A stretch of DNA of 64,000 nt from JAIBAJ01 sp965284645 (GTDB taxonomy: Bacteria; Bacteroidota; Bacteroidia; JAIBAJ01). Below the pieces are notes generated by a model that worked only from the letters and a program-made list of their open reading frames with translations, had not been told where the DNA came from and did not search any database. Shown here piece after piece: positions 44,496 through 53,231 of the stretch (position 1 is the stretch's first letter; each line of letters starts with the position of its first letter). Location of the stretch: positions 3,720,001 through 3,784,000 of the forward strand of contig OZ260106.1 of NCBI GenBank assembly GCA_965284645.1. Reading direction: 5' to 3'. Both the position numbers and the translations under genes were made by a program.

Positions 44496-45767
44496 TTAAC
44501 GCATAACCGTTTGCTCCCGATCAGGACCCAGACTTACCAAGGAAATTGGGGTTTTCGTCTGCTCCTCGATGAACTGGATATATTGGCTTAATTCTTCTGG
44601 GAAAAACTCCTCGGAAGTTACGCCGGTTAAATCGCTCATCCAACCTTTTACGGATTTGTAGACCGGTTCTACATCGGAGGTGTTCATATCGAAAGGAATT
44701 CCGGCATGGTTTACGCCATTTACTTTGTATTCCGTGCAAACTTGAAGCGTGTCGAAGCCACTTAGCACATCGGCTTTCATCATCAACAATTGGGTAACGC
44801 CGTTGATCATGATGGCATAATTTAGGGCGGGGATATCCAACCAACCGCAGCGACGCGGACGACCCGTGGTACTGCCAAATTCCCGACCTTTTGCCCGTAT
44901 GGATTCGCCAGTTTCATTCAGCAATTCGGTGGGGAAAGGTCCACTACCAACCCGGGTGCAATAAGCTTTGAAAATCCCATAAACTTCGCCAATTTTATTA
45001 GGAGCAATGCCTAATCCGGTGCAGGCTCCAGCGCAAACGGTGTTGGAAGAAGTAACAAAAGGATAGGTTCCGAAATCGATATCGAGCAAACTACCTTGAG
45101 CGCCTTCGGCCAAGATTTTACGGCCTTGGCTTAACCAATGGTTTAATTCGTATTCGCTGTTGATGATTTTCAGTTTTCGAATTTCATCGAGAGAATTCAT
45201 CCATGAATCTAAAAAGCCATTGAGTTCGGAATAATCAAACTGATGAAAATCAAGCAATTGTTTATGCTTTTCCACCAAAAATCCCACCTTTTTCTCAAAA
45301 TCCTTTTCGAAAATATCGCCAATACGGATACCATTCCGACCGGTTTTATCCATATATGTTGGACCAATGCCTTTCAAGGTAGAACCGATTTTTGCCGTTC
45401 CTTTGGAGGCTTCGGCTGCGGCATCCAGCATACGGTGGGAAGGCAGAATCAAATGGGCACGGGTAGAGATTTGAAGTCTGTCGCTTACATCCAACCCATG
45501 TTCACTTAAACCTGCAATTTCCTTTTTGAAGATAACTGGGTCGATTACCACGCCATTGCCTACCACATTAACAATCCCATCGCGGAAAATACCAGAAGGA
45601 ATGGTGTGTAAAACGTGCTTCTTGCCATTGAATTCGAGGGTATGTCCGGCATTTGGACCACCTTGAAAACGGGCAACCACATCGTATTTGGGCGTAATAA
45701 CATCCACTATTTTTCCTTTGCCTTCGTCGCCCCATTGGAGGCCCAGCAAAACGTCAACCTTGCTCAT
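44496..45767 (-). CDS. purA: Adenylosuccinate synthase (PurA)
   Basis: GTP-dependent joining of IMP and aspartate in AMP synthesis. 423 residues, normal length. The N-terminal phosphate loop LGLQWGDEGKGKIVD, the catalytic RFQGGPNAGHTLEF, the IMP loop KGIGPTYMDKTGRNGIRIGD and the GSTTGRPRRCGWLD block are all intact. It has its own -7 element and no purine neighbours. Confidence 0.97.
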   Translation of the reverse strand: MSKVDVLLGLQWGDEGKGKIVDVITPKYDVVARFQGGPNAGHTLEFNGKKHVLHTIPSGIFRDGIVNVVGNGVVIDPVIFKKEIAGLSEHGLDVSDRLQISTRAHLILPSHRMLDAAAEASKGTAKIGSTLKGIGPTYMDKTGRNGIRIGDIFEKDFEKKVGFLVEKHKQLLDFHQFDYSELNGFLDSWMNSLDEIRKLKIINSEYELNHWLSQGRKILAEGAQGSLLDIDFGTYPFVTSSNTVCAGACTGLGIAPNKIGEVYGIFKAYCTRVGSGPFPTELLNETGESIRAKGREFGSTTGRPRRCGWLDIPALNYAIMINGVTQLLMMKADVLSGFDTLQVCTEYKVNGVNHAGIPFDMNTSDVEPVYKSVKGWMSDLTGVTSEEFFPEELSQYIQFIEEQTKTPISLVSLGPDREQTVMR

Positions 45768-45793
45768 GTGTTTAGTTTCAAAAAAGAAGTGTC

Positions 45794-45801
45794 AAAATTA
45801 C
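45794..45801 (-). promoter_or_regulatory. -7 promoter element of purA
   Basis: Reverse-strand TAATTTTG fits TAnnTTTG, 26 bases upstream of the purA ATG. Confidence 0.45.
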
Positions 45802-45862
45802 ATTTGTTCATCCTTGGGATTTCCTTAAATCCCTAAGGTTTATGGACATGTTATAAACAAAT

Positions 45863-46756
45863 TTAGAAGGAAAATCCATCATTTCCCTGGAGACCACCGG
45901 TATGAAGGGCCAATAATCGGGTTCCAGGCTTCCAGCGGCCACGTTCAACTTCCAAAAACAAGGCCTGCATCATCTTGGCGGTATAGACAAAATCTAAAGG
46001 AATAGCAGTTTCGGATTCAAAGGCCTGTTTAAACCGGCGTAAGGAATCATCAACTTTGGCATATCCCCTACCCGCATATTCATGAAGAATTTCCCAATCA
46101 GATCGGTGCGTTCCAACCTGGGATTCTACAAACGTTTCAAGACTTCCTCCATCTTTCAGTACAGAAATTCCAAGGGCGGATTGTCCAGGCTTTAATCCAA
46201 GTATCAAACCAGCTAAGGTGGTAGCCGTTCCACAGGCAGTTACAACCGTATCAAAGGGCCAATCTAGCTCCTTTAAGATTTCGGTACAGCCTTTTACCCC
46301 AAGCGGGTTTGCCCCACCTTCAGGAATTCGGTAAAACGCGCCCCATTCCTTGACCAAATTGGTATGAAAGGCCTCGGTTTCGCGCTGATCAAACTGGGCT
46401 TTGCTGATGCATTTCAGTTGCATTCCGCAGGCTTTGGCAAAAGTTAAGGTAGGACTTAAATTCGTAAAATAGTCGCCACGGATTATCCCAACCGATTTCA
46501 AACCTAGCAGTTGGCAGGCTTTGGCTGTGGCATAAATATGATTGGAGTAGGCTCCACCAAAGGTTAATATGGTTGAATATCCCTGGGAAATAGCATCGTC
46601 AACATTGTACATCAACTTCCTCCATTTATTGCCGGAAACCTGGGGATGAATGAGGTCGTCGCGCTTTATGCCAAGCTCGATTCCTGCCCGCTCAAAAACA
46701 GGATGAGCAACAAATTCTATGGGAGAAGGCAAATGAAAGTCGGGTGGATAGTGCAT
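45863..46756 (-). CDS. PLP-dependent enzyme, ACC deaminase / D-cysteine desulfhydrase family
   Basis: A 297-residue fold-type II PLP enzyme. The lysine that binds PLP is in VSGNKWRKLMYN, followed by the phosphate/serine loop LTFGGAYSNHIYATA. A glycine loop is in VTACGTATTLAGLILG. Sequence and size fit the family that contains 1-aminocyclopropane-1-carboxylate deaminase and D-cysteine desulfhydrase; D-cysteine desulfhydrase activity is the more likely in this lineage. It is divergent from the DUF5522 gene with 24 bases between starts. Confidence 0.88.
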   Translation of the reverse strand: MHYPPDFHLPSPIEFVAHPVFERAGIELGIKRDDLIHPQVSGNKWRKLMYNVDDAISQGYSTILTFGGAYSNHIYATAKACQLLGLKSVGIIRGDYFTNLSPTLTFAKACGMQLKCISKAQFDQRETEAFHTNLVKEWGAFYRIPEGGANPLGVKGCTEILKELDWPFDTVVTACGTATTLAGLILGLKPGQSALGISVLKDGGSLETFVESQVGTHRSDWEILHEYAGRGYAKVDDSLRRFKQAFESETAIPLDFVYTAKMMQALFLEVERGRWKPGTRLLALHTGGLQGNDGFSF

Positions 46757-46763
46757 TGCGTTT

Positions 46764-46771
46764 TACCTTTG
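46764..46771 (+). promoter_or_regulatory. -7 promoter element of the DUF5522 gene
   Basis: TACCTTTG fits TAnnTTTG, 9 bases before ATG 46781, nearly leaderless. Confidence 0.5.
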
Positions 46772-46780
46772 CAAAGAAAT

Positions 46781-46966
46781 ATGTTACCTCCCAAATACCG
46801 AAACTTATCTGAAGAAGATTATTACACCACTGCGGAGGGTTATATTGTATTCACCGAAACCTACCATTTGAAACGAGGCTATTGCTGCCAAAGTGGCTGT
46901 AAACATTGTCCGTATGGATTTGATAAAGCAACAGGCCGGTTTGTTAAGAAAAAGAAGGAAGGTTGA
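46781..46966 (+). CDS. Small cysteine-rich protein, DUF5522-like
   Basis: A 61-residue protein from ATG 46781. The motif GYCCQSGCKHCPYGFD (CxxxCxxCPYG) is characteristic of the small conserved Bacteroidota family DUF5522; the four cysteines suggest a zinc or iron-sulfur site. Upstream in-frame sequence overlaps the divergent desulfhydrase gene and is not coding. Function unknown. Confidence 0.8.
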   Translation: MLPPKYRNLSEEDYYTTAEGYIVFTETYHLKRGYCCQSGCKHCPYGFDKATGRFVKKKKEG

Positions 46967-47067
46967 TTGAACATAAAAGAAATTACACCTTCGCCCATTC
47001 AATCGCGCTTAACATTGAAATAATTTATGGTTTCTTTCCTAAAAAACGATGGTAAAACCTTGGTTTG

Positions 47068-48318
47068 CTATTTTAGTAACAGTAAATAAGATAATTGAAA
47101 TCCAAAGGGTTCTGTAACAACCGTCTTGGTATAGGTAGGATTGGCCTTAACAAAAGTAGAAAGGCATACTCCCTTATAACTTAAAGAACCTCCAAATGAA
47201 AAATATTGGACACCTCCTTTTGAAATTGGAGCATAGTAATATCCTGTTCGAACAGCCCAAAACCAGTTTTTGTTGATGTTTTGGTTTATTTCAATTCCGA
47301 ATCGGTGGTTCAATTCAACGAGTTCTTCCTGAAAACCAAAAGGGGCATCAATAAAGGATTGAAAAGTGCCCACAAAGGAGGATACATTGTTATTCCGACC
47401 TTTTACAATCGTAGTTCCGTTTCTAAGCGGCGGTGTTGGGATGAGCCATTTATTCAATTCATAACCAAACATAACCCTTGTAGAATTGGGATTATCCTCA
47501 CCAAGTAGAATTAAATTGGCCCCAATTCTGAGATTTTGTGGCAAAAACGATTTGGAAACAGGCAAATCCTCTATACCAACCTTAGGACCTAAATTTTGTA
47601 ACAACACACCAATTCCCCAAGCGAATTTTTTACCACTTTTAAAGCTGGACTTATCGCTCCAAGCAATTCCCCAATCGGTTGAAACACCCTGAGAAATGAG
47701 CTTTTTACCATAATAATTGAAACCAACTCCATAATTGGTGTGGTAGTATTTAATTCCGATTCCTATTCTACATCGGTCAGTTAATCTTCTGGCATATCGA
47801 GCGCCAAAAGACAAATTCACTTCGGGGTACTTCTTAAAAATCCCGGTAATGGTATCGCGAGCAAGAATATAGCCATAGCTATGGTAAACAAACTCAACAG
47901 CCAAAGCTTGAACGGAATCAATGCCCCAGGCAAGACTTCCCGAATAAAAGGCCACCCAATCTTTTCTAATGGTACCGCTTCCACTAGAAAAGGTATTGTT
48001 TACCCTGCCAAACACATATTTTTTATTTGAAACAAGTAAGGCGGGGTTATGGCTAATTCCAAGCTGAGGTTCTATGTCCATTCCAACTACTCCCAATCCT
48101 GCTTTTCCGTTTGATCCTAAATCATTTGGATAGGATAGAAATCCTTCTGCATAAGGAATATAGTTGTAGGCCTTGTTTTGATTTTGTGCAACTAAGGTTG
48201 AATTAGAAAACACGATTAAAATAAATACCGGACAAGCCAATCCAAGGCGATTTGGTAGACTGCTTATGGTCTTTAGAATCAAACTGAAGCTACTTTTTAA
48301 AGGAAGGCGATTTCCCAT
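47068..48318 (-). CDS. PorV/LptO-family type IX secretion outer membrane protein
   Basis: A 416-residue beta-barrel of FadL-like type. Diagnostic stretches are IEPQLGISHNPALLVSNKKYVFG near the N-terminus, then KWLIPTPPLRNG, VGTFQSFIDAPFGFQEELVEL and WFWAVRTGYYYAPISKGG, the PorV pattern. PorV shuttles CTD-bearing proteins at the T9SS outer-membrane exit. It is the last gene of a run that begins with the PKD protein, itself a T9SS cargo, 9 bases after mazG. Several paralogues are usual in a genome, so it may be PorV itself or a relative. Confidence 0.75.
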   Translation of the reverse strand: MGNRLPLKSSFSLILKTISSLPNRLGLACPVFILIVFSNSTLVAQNQNKAYNYIPYAEGFLSYPNDLGSNGKAGLGVVGMDIEPQLGISHNPALLVSNKKYVFGRVNNTFSSGSGTIRKDWVAFYSGSLAWGIDSVQALAVEFVYHSYGYILARDTITGIFKKYPEVNLSFGARYARRLTDRCRIGIGIKYYHTNYGVGFNYYGKKLISQGVSTDWGIAWSDKSSFKSGKKFAWGIGVLLQNLGPKVGIEDLPVSKSFLPQNLRIGANLILLGEDNPNSTRVMFGYELNKWLIPTPPLRNGTTIVKGRNNNVSSFVGTFQSFIDAPFGFQEELVELNHRFGIEINQNINKNWFWAVRTGYYYAPISKGGVQYFSFGGSLSYKGVCLSTFVKANPTYTKTVVTEPFGFQLSYLLLLK

Positions 48319-48327
48319 TTCGGCAAC

Positions 48328-49107
48328 CTAGGCTTGAAGTTTAGCTTTTTCCCAATAAACATCCATTTCTTCCAAACTCATGTCGGACAATTCTTTGCCA
48401 TCCTTTTTCGATTCGGCTTCCAAATAGTTGAACCGTTTGATAAACTTTTTATTGGTTCGCTCTAAAGCACTTTCCGGATCAAGATTTAAGAATCGGGCAT
48501 AGTTAATCATAGAAAACAGCACATCGCCCAATTCATCTTCCAACTTTTCCTGAGGACTGCCGTTATCGATTTCAAATTTCAACTCACCAAGCTCTTCATT
48601 TACCTTGTCCCACACTTGGCTTTTATCTTCCCAATCAAACCCTACAGCCCTGGCCTTTTCTTGAATCCTTGTGGCCTTTACCATAGCAGGTAAGGATTTT
48701 GGCACTCCAGCTAAAATGGATTTATTGCCTTCTTTTAATTTTAATTTTTCCCAATTCTCCTTCACCTGCTCATCATTCTCAACCTTAACATCTCCATAAA
48801 TATGCGGATGGCGGTGGATTAATTTTTGACACAAGGAATCAATGGATTGGGCCATATCAAATTTGCCTTCTTCTCTACCAATTCGGGCATAAAAAACCAG
48901 ATGCAATAAAATATCCCCTAATTCCTTCTTTATGTTTTCGTAATCCTTATCCAAAATGGCATCGGCCAATTCATAGGTTTCTTCAATCGTTAGGGGACGA
49001 AGGGTTTCTATGGTTTGCTTTTTATCCCAAGGGCATTGTTCCCTTAGTTCATCCATGATGTGCAACAGTCGCTCGAATTGTTCCTTTTCCTTGCTATAAT
49101 CTCTCAT
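48328..49107 (-). CDS. mazG: Nucleoside triphosphate pyrophosphohydrolase MazG
   Basis: Hydrolyses NTPs to NMP and PPi, a house-cleaning role. The 259-residue protein has two MazG halves. The first has CPWDKKQTIETLRPLTIEETYELADAI with the EExxE and ExxD metal sites in GDILLHLVFYARIG. The second has KVNEELGELKFEI and EDELGDVLFSMINYARF. Normal length. It starts 2 bases after the PKD gene ends and 9 bases before the PorV-like gene. Confidence 0.95.
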   Translation of the reverse strand: MRDYSKEKEQFERLLHIMDELREQCPWDKKQTIETLRPLTIEETYELADAILDKDYENIKKELGDILLHLVFYARIGREEGKFDMAQSIDSLCQKLIHRHPHIYGDVKVENDEQVKENWEKLKLKEGNKSILAGVPKSLPAMVKATRIQEKARAVGFDWEDKSQVWDKVNEELGELKFEIDNGSPQEKLEDELGDVLFSMINYARFLNLDPESALERTNKKFIKRFNYLEAESKKDGKELSDMSLEEMDVYWEKAKLQA

Positions 49108-49109
49108 TT

Positions 49110-52100
49110 TTATTTTATCAGTTGAACGTATCCCTTAAATTCTAAATCTCTAACCTTGGCCACATAAAAATAGGTGCCTTCTTTTGCGAAATTACCTCCT
49201 TTGGTTCTTCCATCCCAGCAATGACCTTCTCTAAAGCTTTCAAAGATCAATTCGCCCCAACGGTTGTAAACATACAGCAGATAACAGTTTTCAAACCAAC
49301 CTGCCACCTCTGGTCTAAAACAATCATTGGTTCCATCGTTGTTAGGAGAAAAGACATTCGGAACCATGGCCATTAAACTATCGTCAAACACTACATTGCT
49401 GCTATCGATGGTCAAGGTATCATTGCAACCATTGTTGGCCACCGCTACCAAAGTAATCGCTCTTCCATTTCCATAAGGTAAAAACAAGATTGGATTAAAG
49501 GCTGTGCTGGATTGAGCAGAGTCGCCCCATGACCAAACATAGGAATCGCTATTGACAGAGTTGTTGAAGGTACGCACAACCAGACTATCGCAGCCGGGCA
49601 TATATTTAACCGTAAAATTGGCCAATGCGGAAGGATTAACATTCACAGTAATTTGACCATTGGTGATACAACCGGCCAAGGTATTGGTAGCGGTTACCGT
49701 ATAGGTTGTAGAAGTATTGGGATAAAGCAGTGCCACGGTTGAGGTGCCTCCCACACCAATGGTTGGATCCCAAACGAAGCTTGTTCCCTGTGGCAAAACA
49801 AATTCCACGGTATCGCCTTGGCAGATGGTGGTATCCCCTTCAATTTGCAGACTGAACACGTTTACTTCTATAGTATCGGTATCGGAACATCCGTTGTTGT
49901 CGGTTACCGTAACTGAATATTCGGTGGAGGTTACGGGGAATGCCATCGGATTGGACACAAAAGGCGATGAAAGTCCACCGGCTGGGTTCCATACATAGGA
50001 GGTTCCACCGGATGCATTAAGCTGCACACTGGCTCCTGAACAGATGGTGGTGTCGGGACCGGCATCGGCTGTGGGGTTCGGTACTAGGTTAAGCTGTATG
50101 GTATCGGTGTTGCTGCATCCCAAGGTGTCGGTACCTGTTACGGTAAAGGTTTGGCTTGCATTCAAAGGCCCGGCTGTCGTGATATCGGAAGTTGGATTGG
50201 ACAACCCTGCGGCCGGACTCCAGAGATAGGTATTGGCACCCGTGGCGGTCAACAGCACGGTAGCTCCAGCACAAATTGGACTGGAAACGGATCCTGCATC
50301 CACATTTGGCAAGGGATTCACCACGATGTTGACAAAGTCGGTGTCATTGCAACCGATGGCCGTTGTGGTGATTACCCCGTACACGATGGAGGTGTCGATA
50401 CTGGTAATCGGGTTCTGGATATTGGGGTTGTTCAGTCCGGTGGCAGGGAACCATTCATAGGAAACACCGCCGGTAGCACCGAGCTGTACCGACTGTCCGA
50501 AGCAATAGGCTGTATCGCTTCCTGCATTGGCAAAGTCGGGCTGGTCAACCACCACGGTCACGCTGTCGTTGATAGTACAGGTTGAGGTGGTGATGCTAAC
50601 GGTATAGAACTGAGTAAAAGGCGGAGTGGCGGTAGGGTTGGCGATGAAAGGGTTCGAAAGCCCGGTGATGGGGTTCCAAACATAGGAAATAGCACCAACG
50701 GCAGTAGCAAAAAGTTGGGCGGTACCACCCGGACAAATCAAGGTATCGGTTCCAACACTGTAGGCCGGAGCAGGAAGCATGGTAATGGTTACCTGGTCTT
50801 GGTCGGTACATCCGTATTGGTTGCCAACGATAAGGGCAAAGGTGGTTGTACTAGTAAGAACGCCAACAGGGTTGTAAATGGTATCGTTGTTGAGCGGTGC
50901 AGCAGGGCTCCATTGATAGGTCTGTCCTCCGCTGCCCTGCAACTGCACGAACGAGCCGATACAAACAGTTTGATCAGGACCGGCATCGGCATTCGGGTTT
51001 GGCCAAACGTCCACGCTGATGGTATCGCTGTCGGTACAGCCGTTCGGAGCGGTACCGGTTACCACGTAAACCGTTGAAACGTTCGGTGAAGCGACTGGAT
51101 TGGCAATGGCCGGGTTGGAAAGTCCGTTGGCAGGGCTCCAAGCATAGCTGCTAGCTCCGGCTGCAACGAGCTGAAGCGAACCACCGGTGCAGAAACCTGT
51201 GTCGGGACCCGCACTAACTGTAGGAGCAACAAGCACTGTTACAACCACACTAGCCGAATCGGTACAGCCTGCGATATCGGAAACGGTTACGGTATACGTC
51301 GTTGTTTGGCTAGGTGAAGCAAGTGGATTTGGAATGTTTGGAACATTAAGTCCGGTAGTTGGGTTCCATTGGTAACCAACACCGCCCGAGGCAAGCAGTT
51401 GGGTAGAACCGCCCGGACAGATACTTACAGGCCCCGAAACAACGGCCGTAGGAGGCGTACCAACTAAAACCGTGATGTTGTCGCTATCGGTACAACCGTT
51501 TTGGTCTGTTCCAGTAACGGTGAACACCACCGAACCGGCTGCGCTTGGTGTAAACACAGGATTGGCTATGGTAGCAGACGATAATCCGGTAGCAGGTGTC
51601 CAAACATAGGTTGCAGCGCCTGTAGCAACAAGCTGGGCTGAATCCCCAAGGCAAATATTTTGGTCCTGACCGGCAGAAACCGTAGGCAGGGGATTTACTG
51701 TAACCTGAACCGTATCGGAGGCCGAACAACCCAAGGTGTCGGTTCCGCTAACCACATAGGTAATGGTATTGGCCGGTGTTGAAATGGGGTTGGCAATCGT
51801 GGTAGACGAAAGATCGGTAGCAGGGCTCCAGCTATAGTTCTGTCCGCCGGTAGCATTCAGCTGCACACTGGCTCCAGCACAAACTTGTTGGTCTGGACCT
51901 GCGTTGATATTCCCATTGTTATTGACGGTAACGGTAACTTGGGCCGTAGCGGTGCAGGTTGGCGAAAACGTAATATCATCCAAACCAAAGTCATTGCCGC
52001 CTGTGGTTGTATTTTGGTTTACGATACAAATGGTAGCTGTCGTATTCGTGCCCGAATTCCAGGTTTGGAAGAATTGGTTCCAAGTGTTTAAGGAAGAGGG

Positions 52101-53231
52101 AGCATTAAAAATATTACCCAACTGCACCCCATTTATACTGAACTGCAAGGCAGCTGGATTACTCGGCTGAGCCAAAGTACTTACCCAAGTGCTGAAAGCA
52201 TAAACGGTATTGGGGGTTACTGTTACGGTTTGACACCACACATCTGTATTCGGCGTGCCCGATCCATTTACCGCCATAAAGGAACCCGATCCCGTGGTAT
52301 GATCTACCCCGACAAAATTCGGATGGTTGTTGGCTGCATTGGTAGTTATCTCAAAATTACCAGCCGGAACAAGGTTGCTGTTGTTATTGTATCCGCTCGA
52401 AAAGCCGGTATTACCATTGGAAAAATCACCATTCACAACAACGTTTCCCGATGGAGCTGTAACCGTTACAGTATAGGTTGTAGTGGTAGTTGGTGAAGCC
52501 GTTGGGTTAGCGATGTTGGGGTTCGACAGCCCTGTGGAAGGACTCCAGTTGTAGGAAAGCCCACCGTTTGCAAAGAGTTGGGCTGTTCCTCCCGGACAAA
52601 TCGTTGTATCGTTTCCTGCATTAATATTGGGTGGCGTCGTTACAAAAACAGTTACCGTGTCGGTTCCAGTGCATCCATTGCTTGTCCCGGTAACTACATA
52701 AGTGGTAGTAACCGTCGGACAAGCGGTGGGAGTAGCCGTATTGGCTCCAGTTAAACCAGAACTTGGACTCCAAGCATAAGTTGTAGCACCCGAACCCGTA
52801 AGTTGAACACAGCTGCCATTGCAAACGGTTTGGTCCGACCCGGCCGAAACACTGCCGGAAGTAACTACAATGGTCAGGTAAGCCGTATCGATTATACTCA
52901 CTCCCGGACAAGCATTGGTATCCGTACCAATAATCGTCACCACATAGGAACCCGGATTTTGAAAGGTATGGCTGGGGGAGGCTTGGTTTGAGTTTCCGCC
53001 ATCTCCAAAATCCCAGGTAAACAAATCAGCACCGTTTGAAGAGGAAGAGAAATTTACATTAAATGGCGCACAGCCTGAACTGTTGGGATTGGCATTGATA
53101 ACCAAATTCACATCTGTAATTTCCAGACTAATCTTTATCCCACCAAAATTACATCCACCCGGATCCCCGTTTGTTGGACCAATGACATTCGGAGTGGTTG
53201 GAAAACCATTGCACTTCCGCAACTTGCACAC
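49110..53231 (-). CDS. C-terminal part of a giant PKD-repeat surface protein (gliding-type CTD), frameshifted
   Basis: About 1373 residues, continuing the frame-shifted gene 53135-55369. It contains a PKD domain (LFTWDFGDGGNSNQASPSH), then about twelve repeats of the form xAGxDxxICxGxxxQLxAxGGxxYxWxPxTGLxxPxIANP...GCTDxDxVxV. A carbohydrate-binding-like insert (GDFSNGNTGFSSGYNNNSN ... NDFGLDDITF) sits between the second and third repeats. It ends in a gliding motility-associated T9SS type B C-terminal domain (VPNVFSPNNDGTNDCF, YNRWGELIFES, GTYFYVAKV). The repeats look like a surface adhesin stalk. The start is not real; the true one is at 55369. Confidence 0.88.
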   Translation of the reverse strand: MCKLRKCNGFPTTPNVIGPTNGDPGGCNFGGIKISLEITDVNLVINANPNSSGCAPFNVNFSSSSNGADLFTWDFGDGGNSNQASPSHTFQNPGSYVVTIIGTDTNACPGVSIIDTAYLTIVVTSGSVSAGSDQTVCNGSCVQLTGSGATTYAWSPSSGLTGANTATPTACPTVTTTYVVTGTSNGCTGTDTVTVFVTTPPNINAGNDTTICPGGTAQLFANGGLSYNWSPSTGLSNPNIANPTASPTTTTTYTVTVTAPSGNVVVNGDFSNGNTGFSSGYNNNSNLVPAGNFEITTNAANNHPNFVGVDHTTGSGSFMAVNGSGTPNTDVWCQTVTVTPNTVYAFSTWVSTLAQPSNPAALQFSINGVQLGNIFNAPSSLNTWNQFFQTWNSGTNTTATICIVNQNTTTGGNDFGLDDITFSPTCTATAQVTVTVNNNGNINAGPDQQVCAGASVQLNATGGQNYSWSPATDLSSTTIANPISTPANTITYVVSGTDTLGCSASDTVQVTVNPLPTVSAGQDQNICLGDSAQLVATGAATYVWTPATGLSSATIANPVFTPSAAGSVVFTVTGTDQNGCTDSDNITVLVGTPPTAVVSGPVSICPGGSTQLLASGGVGYQWNPTTGLNVPNIPNPLASPSQTTTYTVTVSDIAGCTDSASVVVTVLVAPTVSAGPDTGFCTGGSLQLVAAGASSYAWSPANGLSNPAIANPVASPNVSTVYVVTGTAPNGCTDSDTISVDVWPNPNADAGPDQTVCIGSFVQLQGSGGQTYQWSPAAPLNNDTIYNPVGVLTSTTTFALIVGNQYGCTDQDQVTITMLPAPAYSVGTDTLICPGGTAQLFATAVGAISYVWNPITGLSNPFIANPTATPPFTQFYTVSITTSTCTINDSVTVVVDQPDFANAGSDTAYCFGQSVQLGATGGVSYEWFPATGLNNPNIQNPITSIDTSIVYGVITTTAIGCNDTDFVNIVVNPLPNVDAGSVSSPICAGATVLLTATGANTYLWSPAAGLSNPTSDITTAGPLNASQTFTVTGTDTLGCSNTDTIQLNLVPNPTADAGPDTTICSGASVQLNASGGTSYVWNPAGGLSSPFVSNPMAFPVTSTEYSVTVTDNNGCSDTDTIEVNVFSLQIEGDTTICQGDTVEFVLPQGTSFVWDPTIGVGGTSTVALLYPNTSTTYTVTATNTLAGCITNGQITVNVNPSALANFTVKYMPGCDSLVVRTFNNSVNSDSYVWSWGDSAQSSTAFNPILFLPYGNGRAITLVAVANNGCNDTLTIDSSNVVFDDSLMAMVPNVFSPNNDGTNDCFRPEVAGWFENCYLLYVYNRWGELIFESFREGHCWDGRTKGGNFAKEGTYFYVAKVRDLEFKGYVQLIK

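Noticed and set aside
52230..52496. Plus-strand frames across the PKD gene (several of 60-144 residues)
   Set aside because: They are antisense to a repetitive coding region and have no independent support.
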